From: Calditrichota bacterium
Lineage (GTDB): Bacteria; Electryoneota; RPQS01
DNA length: 5,442 nucleotides
Direction of reading: 5' to 3'
Assembly: GCA_020057985.1 (NCBI GenBank)
Contig: JAGVEU010000096.1
Span: 1 to 5,442, forward strand
The first letter of the stretch is position 1. Each line of letters starts with the position of its first letter. Below, piece by piece: positions 1-4,257 of the stretch. The translations under genes were made by a program, and so were the position numbers. Under the pieces are notes generated by a model. It was given only the letters and a program-made list of their open reading frames with translations. It did not search any database and had not been told where the DNA came from.

Positions 1-2
1 AC

Positions 3-626
3 TATGCCGCTCTGCGCAAAGAGCTTGCAGAGCGGGGAGTTGAGCCGATGTATGCTGAACTGCAAATTTGCGATCCGGAGATGGCTGCACGCACTGAGCC
101 GCAAGATCATCATCGCATTCTGCGAGCTCTGGCAATTTTTCGACAGCGGGGGGTGCCGCTTTCCGAATTGCAGCGGCAGCAGAGCGAGCCGATTGAGCAC
201 CCGTTTCGACTTTATTTTCTGTATGCCGATCGAGCCGAGACTTATGCTCGCGTTGACCGGCGAGTACTTGACATGATTGATGCGGGACTTGTGAATGAGG
301 TGCGCGGTCTCAGCGCCGCTGGCCTTGACGAGACGAACTGCAACGCACTGCGAACTCACGGCTATCAGGAGGTTTTTCCATATTTGCGCGATGAGATTTC
401 GCAGGAGCAGATGGTGGAGAACATTCAGAAAGCAGTGCGGCATTATGTCAAGCGGCAACTGACCTGGTTCCGGCATGATGCGCGAACAGTCTGGATCGAA
501 AGGAGCTTTGCAGAATCGCCAGAGGCAGTAGCAAGCAGGATAGAAGCAAACTACAAACAACAAACTTCAAACTTGAAAGAACCTTATTTCCCTCCGTTCA
601 CGGGGGGACAAAGGGGGGTGATTTAG
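3..626 (+). CDS. miaA: tRNA dimethylallyltransferase MiaA, C-terminal part (5' end outside window)
   Basis: MiaA transfers the dimethylallyl group of DMAPP to N6 of A37 in tRNAs that read U-starting codons (cytoplasmic; known for the family). The reading frame is already open at base 3, so the N-terminal P-loop and DMAPP-binding part lies upstream. The visible 207 residues carry the family's C-terminal signatures: LRKELAERG (4-12), DPEMAA (24-29), RILRAL (38-43) followed by GVPLSE (50-55), RVDRRVLDMIDAGLVNEV (83-100), HGYQEVFPYL (119-128, usually GYkE..yL) and YVKRQLTWFRHD (148-159, normally AKRQ.TWFR). Residues after about 184 (YKQQTSNLKEPYFPPFTGG...) look unlike MiaA. They are encoded by heptamer repeats and a G-rich dispersed repeat, so the native stop was probably lost or displaced. 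No downstream gene shares its operon: a 650-bp gap follows. The identification is firm; the authenticity of the tail is not. Confidence 0.95.
   Translation, partial: YAALRKELAERGVEPMYAELQICDPEMAARTEPQDHHRILRALAIFRQRGVPLSELQRQQSEPIEHPFRLYFLYADRAETYARVDRRVLDMIDAGLVNEVRGLSAAGLDETNCNALRTHGYQEVFPYLRDEISQEQMVENIQKAVRHYVKRQLTWFRHDARTVWIERSFAESPEAVASRIEANYKQQTSNLKEPYFPPFTGGQRGVI
563..576 (+). repeat. AACTTSA heptamer tandem repeat, cluster 1 (inside miaA 3' end)
   Basis: AACTTCA (563-569) is followed directly by AACTTGA (570-576). It is the same 7-bp unit and orientation as the clusters at 630-657 and 935-955. It is translated as part of the MiaA tail (QTSNLK). Confidence 0.6.
582..626 (+). repeat. 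G-rich dispersed-repeat-like segment covering the miaA stop codon
   Basis: The segment has CCCTCC (590-595), a GTTCAC spacer, GGGGGG (602-607), then ACAAAGGGGGGTGATTTAG. The C and G blocks can pair with one T-G wobble. Its translation (YFPPFTGGQRGVI) resembles the spurious C-terminal tails that such C/G-rich intergenic repeats give to proteins in many bacterial genomes (general knowledge, no search done). A shortened look-alike, CCCTCCGTTGGTGGGG, sits at 685-700. No T-run follows, so it is not a convincing terminator. Confidence 0.5.
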
Positions 627-629
627 GAA

Positions 630-657
630 AACTTGAAACTTGAAACTTGAAATCTGA
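630..657 (+). repeat. AACTTGA heptamer tandem repeat, cluster 2
   Basis: Three perfect AACTTGA units (630-636, 637-643, 644-650) are followed by a variant AATCTGA (651-657), immediately downstream of the miaA stop. This is the cleanest of the three clusters. Confidence 0.85.
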
Positions 658-912
658 AAGAAAAACTGGTGCTATTTCTTTTCTCCCTCCGTTGGTGGGG
701 TACTTCATGCGGATGAACAGAACATCCGATTACTCAATCCGATCATGAGCGGGATGCAAACACAATCTAAAGAAGTAGAACGGCTTTGTCAAGAGAAAGT
801 TTCAGTATCTAAATTAATAATTAATAATTAGTAATGAACTAAGTACTTGGATTATCGCCACTTACATTATGTTCAATCAGTAATTGAAGTTATGAAAAAT
901 TGAGGAGGCAGA

Positions 913-930
913 GGAGAGGAATACCTCTTC
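913..930 (+). other. Short hairpin, 7-bp stem with AATA loop
   Basis: GGAGAGG (913-919) pairs with CCTCTTC (924-930) through one G-T wobble across an AATA loop. There is no T-tract after it, so terminator function is not supported. It may be chance. Confidence 0.25.
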
Positions 931-934
931 TGAA

Positions 935-955
935 AACCTGAAACTTGAAACCTGA
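935..955 (+). repeat. AACYTGA heptamer tandem repeat, cluster 3
   Basis: Three contiguous 7-bp units: AACCTGA (935-941), AACTTGA (942-948), AACCTGA (949-955). They have the same orientation as clusters 1 and 2, with C/T variation at the fourth base. Confidence 0.8.
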
Positions 956-1063
956 GAGGCGAGGCTGGGAAAGGAGTGATAAAGAAGACCAAGCTATCCA
1001 GATACTTGATAAATTGTTAGTTAGGCGTAAACTCAGATCTTTTCTTACTTGCAATGAATTTGC

Positions 1064-1092
1064 TTGACATTTGTTTTAGCATTGCTTATATT
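1064..1092 (+). promoter_or_regulatory. Sigma70-type promoter for the LVIVD/T9SS gene cluster
   Basis: A perfect -35 box TTGACA (1064-1069) is separated by 17 bp from a -10 box TATATT (1087-1092, 5 of 6 to TATAAT). The expected transcription start is near 1099. It sits 189 bp upstream of the first convincing start codon (1281), implying a long leader. This is the best promoter match I see in the window. Its housekeeping type differs from the TTTG/TAnnTTTG promoters of Bacteroidetes proper, which mildly argues against that phylum. Confidence 0.7.
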
Positions 1093-1140
1093 GAAGGCAC
1101 TTTCGACTGCAATTGCCCGTCAACTATCAGGGAGTGTATC

Positions 1141-1296
1141 GTGAGTGGAGTTCAGTCTGTGTCTGACAACACAGAATCTCATAACAGAACTAACGCGGCG
1201 GCATATGTCTTCATGTGCCCCTTCTATGGCCTTGCTGCACGGATTTGCGGCGGGGCTTTGCTATTTTTGGGAGGAGACAGATGCGAATCAGATTAA
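1141..1296 (+). CDS. Possible 51-aa upstream (leader) ORF overlapping the next gene
   Basis: A GTG start at 1141 has AGGGAG (1129-1134) six bases upstream, a good Shine-Dalgarno arrangement about 42 nt after the predicted transcription start. The frame encodes 51 residues. The N-terminal half is polar (SGVQSVSDNTESHN) and is followed by a moderately hydrophobic stretch (AAAYVFMC..., then GGALLFLGG). The stop TAA (1294-1296) lies 16 nt inside the following gene, so ribosomes finishing it would end at that gene's start. I recognise no family. It could be a leader peptide, a small membrane protein, or a chance open frame in a long 5' leader; support rests only on start-site context and overlap geometry. 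Confidence 0.3.
   Translation: MSGVQSVSDNTESHNRTNAAAYVFMCPFYGLAARICGGALLFLGGDRCESD
1270..1276 (+). promoter_or_regulatory. Shine-Dalgarno that fixes the start of the LVIVD/T9SS protein
   Basis: GGAGGAG lies four bases before ATG 1281. It selects 1281 over the in-frame upstream ATG at 1215, whose extra 22 residues (MPLLWPCCTD...) would bury the signal peptide. Confidence 0.75.
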
Positions 1297-2615
1297 GAAC
1301 ATTAATGAACGTCGGAGTTGTCTCGTTGCTCATCATCGGCATGATGGCCTTGTTTGGCAGCGCTTACGCGCAACCGGTGGATAGTGCAAACGTGCGGTTG
1401 CTCGGTAGGAGACTACTACCTGAAAGCAGTTTTCCATCTTGTGTGACCTGGACTGAATTCTATGTGGTCGTCGGAAGGGCTTCCATTGGCAGTAACAGCA
1501 ACGGTAACCTTGGCTACAATGTTTCTAATCCAGGAATGATTAGCCTGCGTTGGGAAGAACCCATAAGAAACGACGAGTATGGGGGCCAAGCGGCAATTTA
1601 TGACGATGGTTACCTGTACGAAGCCACTTTGTCTTACGGAAGAATGTCACTCGTGACAGCCAATCAGTTGCAACCCATAGATTCGTTCACCAGCAGCGGT
1701 TGGCTGGTTTCTTTGACCAAGCGCGGGGATAGCCTGTATTTCGGAAATCAACAAGCGAATATCAATTTAGCCTGTGATAGCGCTCATACCCGGCTGCAAC
1801 GGCAACCTCCTCATGATCCTGTACTTTGGTTGCCGACCGCCTACTGTGCTGTCGCCTGGCAGGATCAATATCTCTTCGCCACGGATCTTGATTTTGGCTT
1901 AAAGGTATTCGGCTTGGATAATCCGATTTACCCCAACTTGATCGCTTCGCTGGCATTGCCCGATGATCCATTTGATCTGAAACTCTTGGGGAATCGAGCT
2001 TACATCGCTGCCGATCAAGCAGGCGTCATCATTGTGGACATCAGCAACCCGCAATTACCTTCGGTGGTTTCGCAATTTAATCTGGGCGGACGTTCGCAGA
2101 AACTCGATATTGTGGGTACGCATCTCTATGTCGCCGATCATGAGCGCGGTTTACGGATCTTCACTTTGCAGGATCCGGATCATCCGGTAGAAGTCGGGCA
2201 TTTCAATGGGGGCCGCGGTGTTTACTGCTTCTCCGTCCGCAATTCGCTAGTCTATGCTTGTGACACGGAGTATCTTATGGCGCTCGATTGTAGCCAGGCG
2301 CTGCCGGTTTCCCATGACGCTGGGCTGGAGCAGCCGTATCGTTTCGACTTGCTGGCAAATTATCCCAATCCCTTTAATTCTTCGACCATCTTCCGTTTCC
2401 AGCTTCCGGCTTTGACAGACGCGACACTCACTGTGTATGACGTGCTGGGAAGATCTGTCTGGGAATATCCGCTTCATTCGCGAGGAGGCGGCGAAGGAAC
2501 GGTGCTCTGGGCAGGCACCAATCGGGCGGGCAGCCTCGCGGCCAGCGGAACCTATTTTTGTCAACTGACGAATCGTCATGAGTCCAAGGCCATTAAAATC
2601 CAATTGCTGCGATGA
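1281..2615 (+). CDS. Secreted LVIVD-repeat (beta-propeller-like) protein with T9SS type A sorting domain
   Basis: This 444-aa exported protein starts at ATG 1281, chosen for its Shine-Dalgarno and signal peptide. The n-region is MRIRLRTLMN, the hydrophobic core VGVVSLLIIGMMALFG, and the probable cleavage follows SAYA-30 before QP. The middle is beta-rich, with three LVIVD-type repeats at a 42-residue spacing: GLKVFGLDNPIYPNLIASL (206-224), GVIIVDISNPQLPSVVSQF (248-266) and GLRIFTLQDPDHPVEVGHF (290-308). Each is preceded by a 'yla/yva.d' strand (YLFATD, AYIAAD, LYVADH). Residues 360-444 form the sorting domain: NYPNPFNSST, LTVYDVLGRSVW, W.GTN.AG.LAASGTYF, then the basic end KAIKIQLLR. By family knowledge this directs outer-membrane translocation and surface attachment or release through the type IX system. 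LVIVD repeats are presumed to form a propeller; no enzymatic residues are evident and the ligand is unknown. Its stop overlaps the next start (ATGA, 2612-2615). Confidence 0.92.
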   Translation: MRIRLRTLMNVGVVSLLIIGMMALFGSAYAQPVDSANVRLLGRRLLPESSFPSCVTWTEFYVVVGRASIGSNSNGNLGYNVSNPGMISLRWEEPIRNDEYGGQAAIYDDGYLYEATLSYGRMSLVTANQLQPIDSFTSSGWLVSLTKRGDSLYFGNQQANINLACDSAHTRLQRQPPHDPVLWLPTAYCAVAWQDQYLFATDLDFGLKVFGLDNPIYPNLIASLALPDDPFDLKLLGNRAYIAADQAGVIIVDISNPQLPSVVSQFNLGGRSQKLDIVGTHLYVADHERGLRIFTLQDPDHPVEVGHFNGGRGVYCFSVRNSLVYACDTEYLMALDCSQALPVSHDAGLEQPYRFDLLANYPNPFNSSTIFRFQLPALTDATLTVYDVLGRSVWEYPLHSRGGGEGTVLWAGTNRAGSLAASGTYFCQLTNRHESKAIKIQLLR

Positions 2616-2667
2616 AAAAGTACCACTTTTTTCCGCGCATTCTCTCCGGGCTTGTTCGATGCGCGTC

Positions 2668-2696
2668 TATAGCGTTTCTTGAAAACAGCCCGACAT
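2668..2696 (+). repeat. Left terminal inverted repeat of the element
   Basis: It begins TATAGCGTTTCTTGAAAACA and ends GCCCGACAT. It pairs with 2885-2913 at 28 of 29 positions. Inward of it both arms keep weak similarity (TTTACAAATC on the left, ATTTGCAAAT on the right after a ~10-bp offset), suggesting the arms were once longer. Confidence 0.85.
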
Positions 2697-2717
2697 GTTT
2701 ACAAATCAAAGCGGTTC

Positions 2718-2744
2718 TGGATTCCCACTTTCGTGGGAATGACA
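2718..2744 (+). repeat. dRS3-like palindromic repeat, left copy (ATTCCC-N8-GGGAAT)
   Basis: A perfect 8-bp stem, ATTCCCAC (2721-2728) with GTGGGAAT (2733-2740), has a TTTC loop and is flanked by TGG and GACA. It matches the ATTCCC-N8-GGGAAT consensus of Neisseria dRS3 repeats (recalled, not searched). It is an inverted copy of 2798-2824 with 25 of 27 bases identical. Confidence 0.85.
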
Positions 2745-2797
2745 ATCAGGGACTGCGCACAATCAGACAGCCAACCCATGAGCGATGATTTTCACAC

Positions 2798-2824
2798 TGT
2801 CATTCCCGCGAAAGCGGGAATCCA
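2798..2824 (-). repeat. dRS3-like palindromic repeat, right copy (inverted)
   Basis: The stem ATTCCCGC (2802-2809) with GCGGGAAT (2814-2821) encloses a GAAA loop, the complement of the left copy's TTTC. The two bases that differ from the left copy are the two partners of one stem pair (A-T there, G-C here), so pairing is preserved. Confidence 0.85.
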
Positions 2825-2884
2825 CACGCCCAATCGAACATGGAAACAGGCAAGACCGTGGCGTATTTGCAAATGCGACGGTGG

Positions 2885-2913
2885 ATGTCGGGCTGTTTTC
2901 AAGAACCGCTATA
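2885..2913 (-). repeat. Right terminal inverted repeat of the element
   Basis: It begins ATGTCGGGCTGTTTTCAAGA and ends ACCGCTATA. It is the reverse complement of 2668-2696 apart from one base. It ends immediately before the codons of the signal-peptide hydrophobic core. Confidence 0.85.
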
Positions 2914-2936
2914 CCACCATCATTTTGGTGTTCACG

Positions 2937-3995
2937 ATGATCATGGCGGCGAGAGCCGAGTGGCGCTTTCTTCCCCCGCTTAATAGCGATTCGTTCGTCT
3001 CGCCGGCACACATGATGAACCGAAACGGGCGGTTGATCACCACGGAGATGCAATACGACAGCAGATTTGCTCGTCGTTTTGTCATCTATGATGTCCCGAC
3101 GGGACAGCGGCTCTATGACCGCTATTGGACCCAAGCCAGCGGGGGTGAGGGCGCTTTTCGCATTTTGATTCTGGATACGACCAATACTATCCACCTCCTA
3201 TTCATAACGGATATGAATGCATACGACCGTCGCTATGCACCGGACGGAACCATGCAATCGGAGCAGATACCGCCCGGCCCGGCTCCCTTCGCACATTTCA
3301 ATTTCATGCGGATTTCGCCTTGGGGTCCCGGGTATGTTCATTCAGCATGGTATGACTATTCGTGCCAATGCTATTATGTGCAGACTTCAGCGATGGATTT
3401 GCGGATACTGCGGACTGATACCTTAAATCTCGTAGGTACCCTTTGGGATTTGGAACCGGACGGTTCGGGTGGCTACTATGTGCTCTGTTGGCTCGATAAT
3501 CAGCCGTATCTGTATCATAGGTCTGCGGATGGGATTCTTCAAGGTCCTGTCATGATTGATATTTTGCAAGGGTTCGGAGCCGGACAACTTTGTTATGCAC
3601 CCGGTTCACGTACCTTAATGGTGTTTAGCGGAGACGGGGTGGACATAAATCATGGGATCCTCTATTATATTCGTTTTGATCCGGACAGTCTCACGGAAAT
3701 TTCGCGGGAACTCATCAGCTCCTATATAAATGCTGGATGTTTTGAGGCGGCGCAGGATACGATTTGGTTTGTCCGTCAAGTGACTCCTCATCCCCCCCCT
3801 CCAGTACATCAAGGCATTGCCATCTGGGCTTACACACAACAATCCGGCTGGGTGGCAACCGATAGTATCCCGCCTTCTGTCTGGCCATTAGGGAATATAA
3901 TATTCATAGGGGACGGTGACATCTCGGTCTATCCATATCTCACCATTCAACTGATGAATAATCGTAACATCCTGGTCAGATATCCCGAGCCTTGA
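2937..3995 (+). CDS. Putative secreted beta-rich protein of unknown family, 5' end disrupted by the element
   Basis: The frame encodes 15 residues of signal-peptide core and cleavage region (TTIILVFTMIMAARA, 2913-2957) and then a ~345-residue mature part starting EWRFLPPLNSDSF. The body is rich in aromatic and Gly/Pro/Asp turns (RFVIYDVPTGQRLYDRYW, GGYYVLCWLDNQPYLYHRSADG, GILYYIRFDPDSL) in a repeating strand-turn pattern, suggesting a propeller or beta-sandwich. I recognise no named domain and no catalytic motif. It ends NNRNILVRYPEP without a T9SS sorting domain. The start is uncertain. ATG 2937 and 2943 lack a Shine-Dalgarno and leave a truncated signal. The frame extends to TTG 2679, but those 86 codons are element DNA. 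The ancestral start was probably ATG 2612, coupled to the gene before it. An eight-C tract lies at 3792-3799. It may be a pseudogene or may be expressed by restart. Confidence 0.6.
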   Translation: MIMAARAEWRFLPPLNSDSFVSPAHMMNRNGRLITTEMQYDSRFARRFVIYDVPTGQRLYDRYWTQASGGEGAFRILILDTTNTIHLLFITDMNAYDRRYAPDGTMQSEQIPPGPAPFAHFNFMRISPWGPGYVHSAWYDYSCQCYYVQTSAMDLRILRTDTLNLVGTLWDLEPDGSGGYYVLCWLDNQPYLYHRSADGILQGPVMIDILQGFGAGQLCYAPGSRTLMVFSGDGVDINHGILYYIRFDPDSLTEISRELISSYINAGCFEAAQDTIWFVRQVTPHPPPPVHQGIAIWAYTQQSGWVATDSIPPSVWPLGNIIFIGDGDISVYPYLTIQLMNNRNILVRYPEP

Positions 3996-4257
3996 GCGAC
4001 TGGATCCATTCGGTTTACAGTGCGACGCATCCCAATCACAATACCGTACGATCGGCCATAGATCTATGCTGTTTCCTGAAAGTGCATTGAGATCACGAAT
4101 TCCGTCCGGGTTGCAGACCAGCACCGAGGACGGTGCTGGTTAGTAATCGCTCAGCTTGGTGTGCAACGTCGCAACTTTATCTTCAACGAAACGCGCGCGC
4201 CGGAGACGTATCTAATCCGGTAACAAATCCATAAACAAACGAACGAAAGAACAAGAA
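3996..4257. other. Intergenic region between the disrupted gene and the FG-GAP gene
   Basis: There is no credible gene in this gap. It contains one strong hairpin (4115-4142) and a CGCGCGCGC run (4192-4200). The last 40 bases before ATG 4258 are A-rich (AAACAAACGAACGAAAGAAC) without a clear Shine-Dalgarno. I see no convincing promoter; TTGGTG at 4156 with TATCTT 16 bp later is only a weak match. Confidence 0.6.
4115..4142 (+). terminator. Strong 10-12 bp hairpin, possible terminator without a T-tract
   Basis: ACCAGCACCG (4117-4126) pairs perfectly with CGGTGCTGGT (4131-4140) around an AGGA loop. It is extendable by a G-T and an A-T pair (4116/4141, 4115/4142). It lies 120 bp after the preceding stop and 116 bp before the next start. 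The following TTAGTAATCG is not T-rich, so intrinsic termination is only a possibility; a processing or stabilising structure is equally plausible. Confidence 0.4.

Larger units (their letters stand above)
627..1063. other. Non-coding, repeat-bearing intergenic region between miaA and the LVIVD gene
   Basis: This stretch has no credible gene. It contains two heptamer clusters, a second CCCTCC...GGGG block (685-700), and an AT-rich run with TAATAATTAATAATTAG around 816-831 that ends in consecutive in-frame stops TAG-TAA-TGA (829-837). A short imperfect hairpin lies at 913-930. Short open stretches (658-831 and 838-903, same frame) lack a plausible start and Shine-Dalgarno and are not called. 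The far end leads into the promoter at 1064. The mixture suggests decayed or repeatedly invaded spacer DNA (inference). Confidence 0.6.
2612..2788 (+). pseudogene. 5' fragment of the second operon gene: signal-peptide n-region cut by a repeat element
   Basis: ATG 2612 overlaps the upstream stop as ATGA, the usual signature of translational coupling. It opens MKKYHFFPRILSGLVRCAS, a basic N-terminus typical of a signal-peptide n-region. At 2668 the frame enters the inverted-repeat element and continues as element-encoded residues (...DSHFRGND...) to TGA at 2786-2788, 58 codons in all. It lacks a hydrophobic core. A fitting core, TTIILVFTMIMAARA, lies just beyond the element at 2913-2957. Deleting 2670-2913 (244 bp, element plus one TA) joins the two in frame to give a 379-aa protein with a complete signal peptide. 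The start, overlap and frame are seen directly; the ancestral fusion is inferred. The fragment is probably not a functional product by itself. Confidence 0.6.
2668..2913. mobile_element. MITE-like non-coding element (~246 bp) with 29-bp terminal inverted repeats
   Basis: The ends, 2668-2696 and 2885-2913, are inverted copies matching at 28 of 29 positions (single T/G difference at the eighth base), each beginning TATAGCG at the outer edge. Inside lie two further inverted 27-bp repeats, each a hairpin. There is no transposase or other credible gene, so mobility would need an enzyme in trans. The outermost TA at each end fits a 2-bp TA target duplication, as made by IS630/Tc1-mariner enzymes (family knowledge). 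It sits inside the signal-peptide codons of the downstream gene. Its interior stays open in one frame from TTG 2679, producing the FWIPTFVGMT and VIPAKAGIH peptides often seen where such repeats are mis-annotated as protein. Alternatives are a large BIME/REP-like structure or a neisserial-type composite repeat. Confidence 0.7.

Noticed and set aside
590..607. CCCTCC/GGGGGG hairpin as the miaA terminator
   Set aside because: The stem is short with a wobble, it lies before the stop codon, and no T-tract follows. It is better explained as part of a dispersed repeat.
658..903. Two short open stretches in one frame after miaA (…ADEQNIRLLNPIMSG… to 831, and …LDYRHLHYVQSVIEVMKN to 903)
   Set aside because: They look faintly protein-like but are separated by TAG-TAA-TGA, have no good start or Shine-Dalgarno, and match no family I recognise. 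At best they are gene remnants.
2798..2824. CRISPR-like repeat reading of the ATTCCC...GGGAAT units
   Set aside because: There are only two units, they are in opposite orientation, and there is no regular spacer series or cas gene. They are dispersed palindromes.
2679..2936. Calling the element's open frame (MKTARHVYKSKRFW...) as the true N-terminus of the downstream protein
   Set aside because: These codons lie within inverted-repeat DNA, the TTG start has no Shine-Dalgarno, and a better ancestral start exists at ATG 2612.
2763..3194. 143-aa open frame on the minus strand
   Set aside because: It is antisense to the element and to the secreted-protein gene. Its DSRFRGND segment is a translated palindromic repeat, so it is a shadow frame.
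4019..4085. Possible degenerate T9SS motif (THPNHNTVRSAI) after the stop at 3995
   Set aside because: The resemblance to YPNPFN..T.I is limited to a few residues, and no LGR, SG.Y or lysine-rich end follows in any frame.
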